Source of the DNA: Penium margaritaceum
Taxonomy: Eukaryota > Streptophyta > Zygnematophyceae > Desmidiales > Peniaceae
DNA: 21,963 nt
Assembly: GCA_023375785.1 (NCBI GenBank)
Contig: SZWC01006812.1
Coordinates: 103,874 to 125,836, forward strand
Reading direction: 5' to 3'
Below are positions 1-9,639 of the stretch, one piece after another. A model generated the notes under the pieces. That model did no database searches and had not been told where the DNA came from. It saw only the letters and a list, made by a program, of their open reading frames with translations. The translations under genes were made by a program, and so were the position numbers. Each line of letters opens with the position of its first letter. Position 1 is the first letter of the stretch.

Positions 1-6
1 CCTCCC

Positions 7-318
7 ACATTTACTTGCACATGTGAATCATAGCATTATACACTAGTGCACAATTAGTATCCATTTCAACATACATGCCTCCCGTACACTCACTACATGC
101 ACCCCCCTCCCCCCATTCACTTACACATATTAATCCCAGGATTATACACTACTGTACATTTAGCACCCATCTCCCCATAAAATCCCCTCATACACTCACC
201 ATATAGAACAGACCCCCCTCCCCCTCCAATATTCACTTGCACATCTGAAGCACAACATTATACACCAGGGTACATGAAGCACCCTGGTCACATACACTCC
301 CCCCACACACTCACCACA
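7..318. repeat. Three imperfect tandem repeats of about 106-116 bp
   Basis: Units begin near 8, 114 and 230. Each opens with a CAYTTACTTRCACAT-like block, then an ATTATACAC block, a GTACA block and a run of C-rich sequence ending in CACTCACYA and CCCCCCTCCCC. The third unit fades at about 318. The array may continue left of the window. It could be a minisatellite or the end of a satellite block next to the copia element. I see no coding signal. Confidence 0.6.
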
Positions 319-1372
319 AAGGTACACTCCATGTCAAAAACTTCATGTAACCTTCATAAAACAACAAACAGAACTATACACCTAAATGAAAGTGTACAAA
401 ATGACCCTACTGAACCATACCTCCTCCATGCCTCCTATCGTTGCAGCTTCTGTTGCTATCGTGCCTACCCCTGCAGATCAGTGCCTCTACCTCTCTCCTT
501 TCCCATCTATCCCCAACTTTCTATGCTGTCACCACGTCTGCCTGTGCTGCCTCTGCTGCATTCCCTCAGCTGGTAGTAGAACTCTTCCTTCTACTGCAGC
601 AGCAACTCCCGGCCACACTCGGTCATCCTGTGTACACCACAAACATCTTGCCTGTTTCACCTCCAGGAATGTGTCCACCTGCTCCAGATGCTCCTCCAGA
701 AAGTGCAGTAGACACCACACGAGGCCTGCCAGCTGACTTCCAAGAGATACCCGGATGTTTCCTAGTATTTCCCTCACACACTGACACTGTTGGCCTTGCC
801 GGCACCATTATTGAAGCCACTGCCAGTGCTTCTTTCTTAGCCAAAGCCAGAGCCAGCAGGGTCTCCACAGGCACATCCATTAGAGGCCATAGCTGCATAC
901 ACTGAGGCAGCTGCCTCTCTCTCTTTGCGTTGCCGTAGCAGTGAACATCACTACATGGGTGACAGTGGCCTCATTGTCTGTTGCCACTGCCACCACCATT
1001 GCAGCCGTCACGACATCCAGCGCTGTCAGATGCATCCACGCATCCACAGTTGCTACCGTCCTTACTCCCTTTGCAGAGGCTTGTACTCTAGCACATCATG
1101 CAATAACTAGCATTCTTGCTGCATCGGCAACTGCTGCAGTGGCCAGTGCCACAGTGAAAGGCCTTCTATGTCTCCTTGTGGCTGGTGTATCATGGGTCGC
1201 CATGCTGTCCTCCTCTGCAGCAGCGGTGGTTCCATCACTCTTCTCATTGCTCGCACGTTCCTAGTGTGGTGAGTAAATGTTTGTGAATCATCCCTGTCTT
1301 CCATGATCCGTTTTTTCACCACTTAACACATCACACATCTCATCCATCCTCGTCATCTCCACATCCATTCAT
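319..1372. other. Pyrimidine-rich stretch without recognisable gene
   Basis: Open frames exist on both strands (for example + 441-905 and - 623-898), but their translations are low-complexity Ala/Ser/Pro/Leu strings without a motif I recognise. By position this should hold the copia leader, and possibly its primer site and 5' LTR. I could not find a copy of the probable 3' LTR (from 13257) here, nor a convincing primer binding site. Confidence 0.4.
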
Positions 1373-3150
1373 CATGCCTGGACCACACAAGACCGTTGAG
1401 GTCCTCCTGGATCCAATAGTGAGGTTCAGGCTGCTCGCCATCAAGTTAAGGAGGAACTGCATAGGGACATCGACGCCAAGACAGAGATGACCGCTGCTGT
1501 GGTTTACATATTTATTGAGTGTCTCCACTCTATACCCTGTACTGCTGTTGTTATGCCTGTTGTGGTTGCTGACTCCTCCTCCAGCTCCTCTGGTACGACG
1601 GGTGGACGAAGTGATTTTATAGCGTTGCCTCTCTTGCAAGCTGCCGCCACCCTTGCTCATGCTCTGCTGCCGCAAAACCATAAGGAATTGTGAGGTCCTC
1701 CACCTCATTATACCTCGCATTATCCTGATCCTCCTAGGAAACCTGCTTCAACTTTATGGCACAAGGCAAGCTCCTGTGGGAGTGCTACTCCCCTTCTCAT
1801 CCTTCTGCTTTCCCTCCTCATGTTCCCAAACCTACTGAATTTTCTCGCGTTGCGCGGGCCTTCATTCTGGCCGGCCCTCGCAACCTCACCCACAAGATTT
1901 GTTCGTACAATGCTGACATTGCACACCGCACACCAAGAATGTCACTAGGCATGCCACCCAGGGTGCTTTGATTGTGCAGTTTAACAAGTTTCAAATGCAT
2001 ACAGATGGGTTTGCTGATGCTTATTAGGCGTGCAGCCTGCGCTTGTAGCCAGATTTGGGCAAAGCCACACCTGGACAGCTTTTAGCCTTTCTCTCCATTG
2101 TGACTGGCCAGATCCTCGAGTTTTCTGACCTCCATCGCATGCTCCAGAAGCTGAGCTTGAATTTCTTGCATCTGAGCATCTGCCACCCATCTCTCCTCCT
2201 GGAATCGGTTCCCTCTATGTGTTTATGGCCGCCTATCTCACCAACTGGTAGAGCAGCCTACACAAAAAGAACTACACTGCATCACCATGGCTATGATGAC
2301 CAATTTCTTCTCTTCTTATGCTTCCGCCACCTCTTCTTCCTCAGCCGCCTCTACCACACCCAGCGCCATTATGCAGTCCAACCAGGGAGCCAGTCGCAGC
2401 GGTGGTGGCCAGGGCCGTGGCAGAGATAAGGGGAGGGGGCATGGGGGGAGGCTATCTGACACCCTCTTGGCTGCTGTTGCAATCACATGCTATATGGAGA
2501 ATCAGAAGATTTTACACCCAAGTTCTTAAGCCCCCCCGTGACGATGCCCACCTTGCTTCAGCCATGCATGCCCATAGGGTTTGCACTGGCGTATGCAGTT
2601 CGGTGGCCACCACAGCTACCGCCACAGTGGCCTTTCAATCCACCTCATATTATCTTTGTCTTTTTCTTCATACAGTGTAGATGTTGCCCACCAGCAACAG
2701 CCTGCTACCCTGTCCCCCTCTTGGGGGTTGGTGCCTCCTGCCACTGCACCCTCCTACTACAGGCCGCCCTCTACACATTAGACTGCACCCACCTAGTCTT
2801 GTGAAAGTGGACGCTTCTCTGAGTCCCGTTCCAGCAAGAATCTTCCTGATTTGCACTCTGAAAAGGAGTGCATTTTGCAGTGATGCATCCCAGATCTGCT
2901 TCAGCTCCGTGAGTCAAAGAGTTAAGGGTGTGGTGGGCCTGTCTCATACTTCTGTCTGGGATTCTGGTGGAGGCCTTTATGGTTCATTGTCTGGGGCTGT
3001 GAAGGGGTTTATGCCTGATGATCACCCATAGATTGAGGACTAGAAGTCTTAAAAAATGCCTCTTAGTCTTGTGTTCCCATCATCTTCTCTTGTTCCACCA
3101 TCTGGCACTTTTATTGTTTGCCTCGTACTTCCCTCCGCTCAGGTATCCGG
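1373..3150 (+). pseudogene. Probable copia gag region, strongly decayed
   Basis: This lies between the presumed leader and the protease, where copia gag (capsid and RNA binding) belongs. The first plausible ATG is at 1374. No capsid motif is convincing and the frame breaks many times. The best hint is a Gly/Arg-rich stretch (GGGQGRGRDKGRGHGGR, about 2396-2449) like the basic segment that precedes the zinc knuckle in copia gag proteins. A Cys-codon cluster follows near 2473, but no intact CX2CX4HX4C can be read. Some of it, such as 2860-3030, is less pyrimidine-rich and could be foreign. The assignment rests mainly on position. Confidence 0.35.
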
Positions 3151-3154
3151 TGAC

Positions 3155-3402
3155 TTTCGGACCATTTAATCAAGGGCCACCCATCACATGAAGTCGTACA
3201 GACCTTCCTTCATTCCTATTGGTCCTGTTGGCTCTATGCGCTTTTTCCGCACTGGCTCAGTCCAGCTTCTCCCTCTTCATGGTGCTGCTTTTTTTTTCTT
3301 TCTTTTTTTCTCGCTTTGTTGTTCCTGGTGGGGACCTGTTCTTTCCTGATATTTTATACGTTCTTGACTTGAAGGCCAACCTACTGACCGTGACTACGGA
3401 CA
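3155..3402 (+). pseudogene. Copia aspartic protease remnant
   Basis: The family motif D-S-G-A-T-H-H-M is visible as stop-S-R-A-T-H-H-M starting at 3167: the codon of the catalytic aspartate is TAA and the active-site glycine is Arg. Downstream, ILYVLDLKANLLTV (about 3349-3390) matches the LPxVLYVPxLKxNLLSV block that ends the copia protease region. The two parts are in different frames, with the break at a T-rich tract (about 3288-3311). The enzyme would have cut the Gag-Pol polyprotein. It is dead here. Confidence 0.75.
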
Positions 3403-3554
3403 TTGTGTCCAGCCGCGGTGTACAGTTTCCATTCATTCCTTGAGTCAGGTCTCTTTGCGGGCTTCATTTTGATTGCGTTTTTGCGTTCCTCTGTCTCTAC
3501 CCTTGTCTTCCACTACCTCTGCTCTTGCCCACATTTCCCCTTTCTTGTTTCCCG

Positions 3555-4510
3555 ACCACATGCGTCTCTTGCATCATTGTCGCTGCCACATCCACATTGT
3601 GGCAATTGCTTGCATGCTGCACACACAACCTACAATTGGTCTTGGTTCTGTCACATTTACTATACTTTGCTCTGCTGACTTCCTCAACTGTGGTCAAAAG
3701 AAGATGAGTCTCTTACACAAGATATGTCTCAGCATTGCGTAGTCTATGACAAGACACCCTTTTGATCGTATCCATGCCGACACAATGGGACCGCTTTCCC
3801 AGGCCTTCCCTGGCGGTTTGAGCTGCTACGTGAAATGCCTCACTGATATGTTTCCCGTTACTGTTGGGTGTTTTCTTTATCAACATAATCATGATGTCAT
3901 GTGTGTCCTTTAGTCCTAGCTTTCTTAGGCTGAATGAGCCGATCAACTCCAGCTTCCTATTTTCCGTTGCGACCATGGTGCTGAGTTCTTTGGTCCTATA
4001 TCCTACATTCTTCAGTCTCATGGTGTCCGCATGGAGCTCTCCGCTCCATAAACACTTCAGCAAAATGGTGTCTTTGAGAGTTGGAAATACACTCTTGCCA
4101 ATGGTATGTTCTCTCTCCTCTAAACCTCTGGATAATCTCCTCTCACTGCCTTTGAGGCCATGCCTCAACATGCCATGACATGGTGTGGAATAGAATTCTC
4201 TGAGGCCCTGTCCCTCATCATGTCACTCCATACAAAAGCTGGACAGGTCGTCATTCTGACCTGCATCTTGCTCATGTCTGGGGCTCTATTGTCGCCATCT
4301 TGCTTCCCAATGACCATTTAAGGGCAAGCTCTCCTCCCGTGGCCGCATGTGTGTCTTTCTTGAGTGTCATATTTCTTCAAGGCGTGGCACTTCTAGGATC
4401 CCATTCATCATTGAATCATTGAGTCTTGGGATGCTCTCTTCTTCAAGGATTTTTTCAAGTATGACATATCTCATCTTGGTTCTCTCTCCTACCTTGTCCT
4501 AATCTTCTGG
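3555..4510 (+). pseudogene. Copia integrase remnant with GAG-pre-integrase zinc domain
   Basis: The HHCC zinc region is recognisable at about 3560-3715 (LLHHCRCHIH, then NCGQKKM). The catalytic core follows in one frame: HADTMGP with the first Asp at 3779, CDHGAEFFGP with the second Asp at 3971, and QQNGVFES with Glu at 4076. The second Asp and the Glu are 35 codons apart, as in DD35E integrases. Stops at about 3917-3941 and 4058 break the core, although all three acidic residues survive. The C-terminal part (about 4215-4490) resembles copia sequences of the type SWTGRxxDLxxxxVWG, GKLSxRGRMCxFL and WDxxFF, spread over several frames. The protein would join element DNA to the host chromosome. 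Confidence 0.85.
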
Positions 4511-5213
4511 AAGGAGGGTCTGTGCAATCTGCACCTGTCGTACCCTCGGCTCAGGTCCCATTAGACTGTCCCTCTCCTCATGTAGATGTTCTCACATCAC
4601 ATTGATCCCCCCACTTGTCACATCATGCTACTTCCTCCTCCTCTCCCATACTGCCTACCACCTCATCACCTTTCCTCTCGACAGCCGCTGCCTCGTCTCC
4701 CAAACAGATCGATGTCATGTCCCCTATGTCCACTGTCTCCTACCATCTCTTGTATTTGTTCCCAGAGAAGCCCTTGATGGTGCATACTCCCGTTTGCCGC
4801 CCTATGTCCGCAGAGGTCAACTGCAGGCTCTACCCTCTCAGGGTCGCCAGTCATCAGCTTCCTCTCACGAATCCACCTCTCATGGCCCGAGTCTTAGCGA
4901 CTCCACCCTCTCCACTGAGCATGCTCCCGCTGCTCCTCCCCACACCTCAATGTCTGGGGAGCCTGACTGCGCGCTCTTGGGCTCATCACGGCAGCCTCTT
5001 CTCCCTCGGCCATGTATTTCTTTCATTTTAACACTTCTCTGGGATACTCCCTCATTAAACATGAATTTGATCATCCTTTTGGCTTGTCAATTGCTGGGTA
5101 TAATGCTTTTTTCTTGTTGCTTTGCTGCTGATGGACTCTCTCCATTGCCCCTAGAGTCCAGGAGAATTCATGAGGCTGGCGACGCTCCCAAATCTACTCT
5201 TTAGGGATAATCA
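4511..5213 (+). pseudogene. Copia linker between integrase and RT
   Basis: The frame 4602-5204 stays open for 200 codons and is rich in Pro, Ser and Leu, as expected for the variable linker between integrase and RT in copia Pol. Near 5156-5213 a second frame reads VQEN..GWRRSQIY, resembling the VQEPxxFxEA block that comes just before the RT domain. The insertion of element A follows at once, and RT resumes at 11659. Confidence 0.6.
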
Positions 5214-5217
5214 ATGT
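5214..5217. repeat. Left target site duplication of element A (ATGT)
   Basis: The four bases before the first LTR base are ATGT, and the same four follow the other LTR at 11655-11658. If one LTR-end base is reassigned, a 5-bp AATGT duplication is equally possible. Confidence 0.6.
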
Positions 5218-5641
5218 TGTGAGAGTGCTCTGTGGAGATCAAGCCTTAGTGTATGGAGAGAAAAGACGCAGCAGAAAGATACACATGGAGATAGTCTAGA
5301 AGATAGAGGTGGAAAAGCACGGGTCAATTGCAATGAGCTATGTACAGGGTATGGATATTTTCCGGCTGACTAGTCCTAGCTCCAGCATACTGCTTCCTAG
5401 CTTGCCATAATAAGCTGCTTACACCTGTACGCAGTGGCCTAATTGCACCTAATGGCCACTGCAAGAAGTCCCCGGCCGTCGATTTGTCCATATCGGAGGT
5501 CTGTCTTGAGTCATGTCCGTCCGGGTGGTGGACACGCGTTGCTCCAACGAGCCGCCTCATCAGTCCAACACCTCCCATTGTCACAGCGCATGAGTCTTAG
5601 CGGTGATTCCGGTCACCATGTTGCACATGCCACTGGAATAC

Positions 5642-5662
5642 TGTGACCGTCGCACGGTCGCA
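5642..5662. promoter_or_regulatory. Conserved LTR palindrome, copy in the 3' LTR of A
   Basis: TGTGACCGT, three bases, then ACGGTCGCA: 9-bp arms with one G-T wobble. The same palindrome sits at the matching place in the 5' LTR of A (11323-11343) and the LTR of B (18970-18988). It may bind a protein as DNA or fold in the RNA; which is unknown. Confidence 0.5.
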
Positions 5663-5814
5663 GTCATCATTCCTACTGTCACCATTGTCTGTGTCCATTG
5701 TCGGGGATCCACTGCCGGAGGACACCCCTCAGTAGATAGCGTGACCATTGTGCTACTCACCAAGAGGGCAAAATCCACCCTTGCATGGTATGTTTGGAAC
5801 GCCATGTTAACCCT

Positions 5815-5838
5815 CGCTCGCTCGCTCGCTCACTCGCT
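5815..5838. repeat. CTCG microsatellite in the LTR
   Basis: Four to five CTCG units followed by CACT and CGCT variants. The matching places in the other LTRs hold GCTTGCTTGCTC (near 11490) and GAGTGAATGAGTGAGAGAG (near 18785), so this point of the LTR is a tetranucleotide-repeat site throughout the family. Confidence 0.6.
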
Positions 5839-5986
5839 CACTTGATCCTCCTCCTTGTGTCCACGATCAAGCAAAGTTGAGCTCAAATATGAGCCCAATG
5901 GTTGAAAATCATAAAAATGTCCAAATTCTTCTGAATCTCGCACGAAACCCCAAGCGTGCCAAAAAAAATAGGGACACCTCGTTACA

Positions 5987-5998
5987 TTCCCCTCCCTC
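5987..5998 (-). other. Polypurine tract of element A
   Basis: In element sense this reads GAGGGAGGGGAA directly before the TGTAAC start of the 3' LTR. This is where plus-strand DNA synthesis starts in LTR elements. The pol stop codon (5999-6001) abuts it. Confidence 0.8.
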
Positions 5999-6180
5999 TT
6001 AGAGGCACGACTTCCCGGCGTGCCTGAGATACTCCTGGAGAACAGTGTTGGTATCTCCAACATTGAAATTGGCTTCTGGTTCCCATGTGCTTCGCTCGGT
6101 TGGGCCTCTACACCAGAAACTCACACCTACATCCCCACTGGCGGTCCTCCAGAATCATCTCCGCCTCAAGCTCCTCACTT
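5999..6180 (-). pseudogene. Chromodomain at the C-terminus of element A Pol
   Basis: The minus strand reads EAEMILEDRQWGCRCEFLV, then after a frameshift TWEPEANFNVGDTNTVLQEYL and a TAA stop. The E-x-IL-x-x-R, EFLV and TWEPEANF blocks, followed by a C-terminal helix, are the chromodomain signature. The domain defines chromoviruses and is thought to guide integration by binding modified histone H3. The W of the usual VKWKGY segment lies in the frameshifted stretch. The stop sits against the PPT, so this is the true end of Pol. Confidence 0.85.
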
Positions 6181-6337
6181 CCTTCAACCTGGATAGTAGG
6201 AGGTGGAGCTTTCTTGCGGCCCTGGAAGAAGGTGTTGGGGACACAATCTGCATGAAGCGGAGAGATATGGAGCACCGGATGGATGGTGTAGTGAGCTGGC
6301 AGATCCTGCTTGAAAGACACGGCCGAATGCTTCTCTT

Positions 6338-6727
6338 GAATGCAGAACGGGTCCGCCCATCATGGCTTGAGCTTTGGGCTCCCAACTCCCAGCAGCTAAA
6401 GGTTTGCAGAGTTTAGCATCACCTGATCGCCCCACTTAGAACTCCTCCGTAGATCAATGATTATATTCTCAGTAATTTTGCCAAAACTGTGCCTTGAACA
6501 GTCATTGCCCCATCCATCATGGCTTGAGATTCGAGCTCCCAACTCCTACTAGCTGAAGGTTCTTAGAGTTCAGGTAGTGAAAAATCCATCAGCAATCTGC
6601 TTCACAACCAGAAGAACGGGCTCACCCATCATGGCTTGAGCTTCGGGCTCCCAACTTCCATCACCTCAAGGTTTGCAGAATTCAGGTGGTGGTAAATCCA
6701 TTAGCAATCTGCTACACAGCCGGGAGA
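6338..6727 (-). repeat. Triplicated GPY/F-type segment in the integrase tail of A
   Basis: Three related blocks, each containing CATCATGGCTTGAG and CTCCCAACT on the + strand, lie at about 6338-6412, 6505-6614 and 6615-6727. The last two are adjacent and match over about 106 bp. The first keeps the native context: in element sense it reads KLKP..ADPFCIQ followed by FKQDLPAHYTIHPVLHISPL (down to about 6180), the integrase GPY/F module. The other two appear to be duplicates placed upstream, between the integrase core and the GPY/F module. Confidence 0.7.
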
Positions 6728-6759
6728 GATGTTTTCCTAGCAAGTGCGGATGGACTCAG

Positions 6760-7385
6760 TGGCTGGTGGATATTGACCACCTCAAACGGTGACTTGTCTG
6801 TTGATTCTTACACCGTTGAGTTTTAGGCGAACTCTGCCACTCCAAGCTTCTCCTCCCAACCCTCTCCATCTAGTGGGACCATGATCTGCAGCAATTGCTC
6901 CAATTCCTGGTCCGAGTGCTCTGTCTACCCATGACTCCGTGGGTGGTATGCTGTGGTCAACGGCACTCGAGTGTCCAGCTGCCCTGTGAGATCTCTCCAA
7001 AACTGCAAAGTGAAGTGTGGATCGCCATCTGAGAACACCGATTACAGCACTCCGTGTAGCTTGATGACATGAATGAGGAAGAGTTGATGCGTCCCAATAG
7101 CCATGATGCTATCCGAACATGTATTAAAATGTGCCATAGTGAAGAACCAGTCCACCACCCCCAACACTGTGTTGTTGCCCTGTCATGTCACGCGCAACCC
7201 GTTGATGAAGTCAAGTGAGATGTCTGTCTATGGCCTCGAAAAAACAAGCAACAGTTGTAGCTCTCCAGGTGGCTTGGCTCTCCGCTCCTTGATGTGTTGG
7301 CACACATCTTAACTGCTCTTAAACCTCTTGCATTCATTCACCATTGAAGGCCACCAGTATTGGTGTGCCAAAGCTTTGAGTGGGT
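6760..7385 (-). pseudogene. Integrase of element A
   Basis: The minus strand shows HQYWWPSM and a degenerate CxxC (zinc domain, about 7270-7360), then DISLDFI with the first catalytic Asp at 7210-7212, FSDGDPHF with the second at 7027-7029, and HG-stop-TEHSDQ with Glu at 6919-6921. The second Asp and the Glu are 36 codons apart, as in gypsy integrases. All three acidic residues remain, but a TAG replaces the usual Gln before TE, and more stops and frame changes occur. This is the enzyme that inserts element DNA. Confidence 0.85.
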
Positions 7386-7639
7386 GTCATGCACCCCCTC
7401 CAACAACATCTGCTTCAAAGGCACATATTTTGGCACAACAATCCTTTTGCTCTTGCCCCCTTCGCCAATGTAATCCAATCTACATGGCCTCTTCTAGCGC
7501 ACCATCAGTGACCTCCCCATCCATGCCATAGCCATGCTTGAACATGCTAGGCATGACTGGAGATCCCATCAGCACTGAGATGACATTGAGGCTCAATTCA
7601 GGCCTCCACGACAGATGCTATATCGGATTGGCCTTCCCA

Positions 7640-8000
7640 GGCTTGTATTGTATTCCATAATAAAAAACTCCTTCCAAGATCTCCATGCAATGATTTTGTC
7701 AGTGATTGAGTTTTGGCTGCGTAATGATCAGGGTGTAATGATCCGTGAAGACTGCGGAATGACGTGACTCGAGGGAGCACCTCCAATGCTTGAATGCATG
7801 GATCACGGCCAATATCTCCTCCTCATGGATTGTGTAGTTCAGTTCCACACTTCATAGCTTGCGATTAATGTACATAATTGGCTGTGACCCCTTTCCATGA
7901 TCTTGCATCAGCATTGTCCCAATGGCGTAGTCTTTTGTGTCCTTTGTCATGATATAATCCTTAGAAAACTCCGGATGCACTAGGAGTGGAGCACCACAAT
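7640..8000 (-). pseudogene. RNase H domain of element A
   Basis: The minus strand reads HPEFSKDYIMTKDTKDYAIG (about 7945-7985), then QPIMYINRKL-stop-SVELNYTIHEEEILAVIHAFKHWR and VFTDHYTL. These match the gypsy RNase H blocks of the type DAS..A.GAVL, P.A..S+KL, E.NY...E.E.LA+V.A...WR and TDH..L. The first catalytic Asp of the usual TDAS motif is kept as TKD. The domain would degrade the RNA template during reverse transcription. Inactive here because of stops. Confidence 0.8.
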
Positions 8001-8329
8001 TTGCAGACTTGAGCTCTTCAAATATTTTCTGCTCCTTCCCACCCCATTACCATTTGTGATTCTTCCTCAGCAGCTGGGCTAGCAGTGGACCATTTTCTAT
8101 GTATCCCCTGATGAAATTTTGGTGGTTCTTGAAAAACACAAGGTTGACCTGGACGTCACGTACACACCACGGCCACTACATCACTAATTCCACCTTGTTT
8201 GGGCCCACGCAAAGAACCTTGCCGCTTACAATGTACAAAAGGAACTCCATTTCCCTCTTCTTGAACTCAGACTTGGAGAGTGCTCCAAACAACTTCTCTC
8301 TCCAAAGAAAATGTAACACCTACCAAAGA

Positions 8330-8880
8330 TGTTGCTGATGTTTTTTTAAAATTTGGGAGTAAATGAGGATTTTGTTGAGAAGCACAACCACGAACTGGTC
8401 CAAGTGAGGGTGGAAGATCCTATTCATGAGAATCATGAACGTTACAGGATCATTGATTGGTCACGGGGTCCTCAAAATAGCCGTACCGTGTTCGAAGTAC
8501 CACCTTCTCCACATCCTGCTTCGTGATCCAAAACTGATGGTACCCTGAGCATTTTTCAATCTTGGTGAATTATTGTGCTCCCCTTGTTTTCTCAAACAAC
8601 TCCTCGATCCTTGGCAATGGGTACTGGTTCTTCATTGTTATGTTGTGGTGTACATGGTAGTCCAAGTACATTCACAGCTTTCCTATCTTTTTCTTCACAA
8701 ACAGGACAGCATATGGCAACACCGACGATCTGATGCATAACTGCTCTACAGCTCCTCTAACTGCTTCTTCAACTCACTCAGCTTGTTGTTGCTCATAGAA
8801 TAAGCAGCGCACACCATTGGAGTTGCTCCCGGAACCAGCTCAGTTTTGTGGTCCATTTCCTTTTTTGGTGGTAAAACTGT
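8330..8880 (-). pseudogene. Reverse transcriptase of element A
   Basis: It starts with DHKTELVPGATPMVCAAYSMSNNKLSELKKQLEEL (about 8760-8865), closely matching the RT start of B at 21634. The catalytic block reads VVVLLNKILIYS where the family has YxDDILIYS: both aspartates are replaced (N-K at 8371-8376). FHPHLDQFV and ILIYS are clear anchors. Several stops and frameshifts lie between. The enzyme is certainly dead. Confidence 0.85.
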
Positions 8881-9194
8881 TTGGCAGCTCACCAAGGAAC
8901 ATGTCACTGTAGCCATGTAACACTCCCTTGATGTCCTCCCGTAGTTGTGCTACTGGCGCTTTTTACTGCTCTCCTTCTTGTCACTTTGTCTATGCTGCCA
9001 ACAATTCCACCTTTTTAGCTACTTCCTTATGCCACCCCCATACAGTGTAAATTTGGTCCCCCTTGAGGTGACAGCACTTCAGCTGCATGTAACTTAATTG
9101 CTGCACCTTTGTCCCCCTTGGAGTCCTTCTTGGCCCATAATGGCAAAACAATATGATCTCTAATTTTCTTAACCTTCACGTGGCTGCACATCCA

Positions 9195-9440
9195 ATCCAG
9201 AGAGATTCGACCAGTACAGTCAGTCACGTCCCAAAATGGCATTGTAGGCATTTATCAGGCATGTGCAAAATTTCACCTCATATATTGGCTTCTCCAGATG
9301 ACCTCTAAAGATTTCTGAGTTAATCCAAATTCGAGTGCCCCTTGCACCAGCATGGCCTTAGTTGGTTTCCCAGGTAGCCATGTAAGTCAACCTTTTTGCG
9401 ACGCGCTACAATCAAACAAAGACTTTATCTGTCAGTGACT
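9195..9440 (-). pseudogene. Aspartic protease of element A
   Basis: The minus strand reads KSLFDCSASQK with the catalytic Asp at 9411-9413, where the family pattern is DSGA or DCGA: the glycine is Ser. After a frameshift, the C-terminal block KFCTCLINAYNAILGRDWLYW (about 9205-9268) matches VNFCTCPMDAYDSILRLDWLHW of B. The fold would have matured Gag-Pol. Confidence 0.75.
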
Positions 9441-9639
9441 CTGGCGCCCCTCGTCGTCCACAAAACCAGCGAATGAAATTTTGGATTTCAGAAGGATTTC
9501 TATAATGCTCCCGCTCCCTTCACTTGATAGCAATACACTCGTCAGCTCCTTAGTTTTCAAAGGATTTTCGGGGCTGGTGTTGCTGATACAGACAAAGATT
9601 TCCCAGTAGTTGGCCATCCACCACTCACTGCTACCCTGT

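Larger units (their letters stand above)
5218..5986 (-). repeat. 3' LTR of element A
   Basis: On the + strand it starts TGTGAGAG and ends GTTACA, so in element sense it runs TGTAAC...CTCTCACA with the usual TG/CA ends. It is 769 bp, against 759 bp for the other LTR and 767 bp for that of B. A block of 19 bp at about 5365-5383 is identical in the 5' LTR. It also contains a conserved palindrome (5642-5662) and a CTCG microsatellite (5815-5838). Confidence 0.88.

Noticed and set aside
571..584. Possible copia primer binding site TGGTAGTAGAACTC
   Set aside because: Only about 10 of 14 bases agree with the initiator Met tRNA complement, and no LTR end could be placed before it.
1272..1300. Short match (AATGTTTGT) to the probable copia 3' LTR start
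   Set aside because: Similarity stops after about 25 bases and the presumed gag starts only 100 bp later; probably chance.
623..1322. Minus-strand open frames with Ala- and Leu-rich products
   Set aside because: Low-complexity translation forced by a pyrimidine-rich complement; no motif or homologous copy in the window.
2681..3031. Open frame of 116 codons in the copia gag-protease interval
   Set aside because: No gag, protease or other domain, and it ends before the protease motif, which is in another frame.
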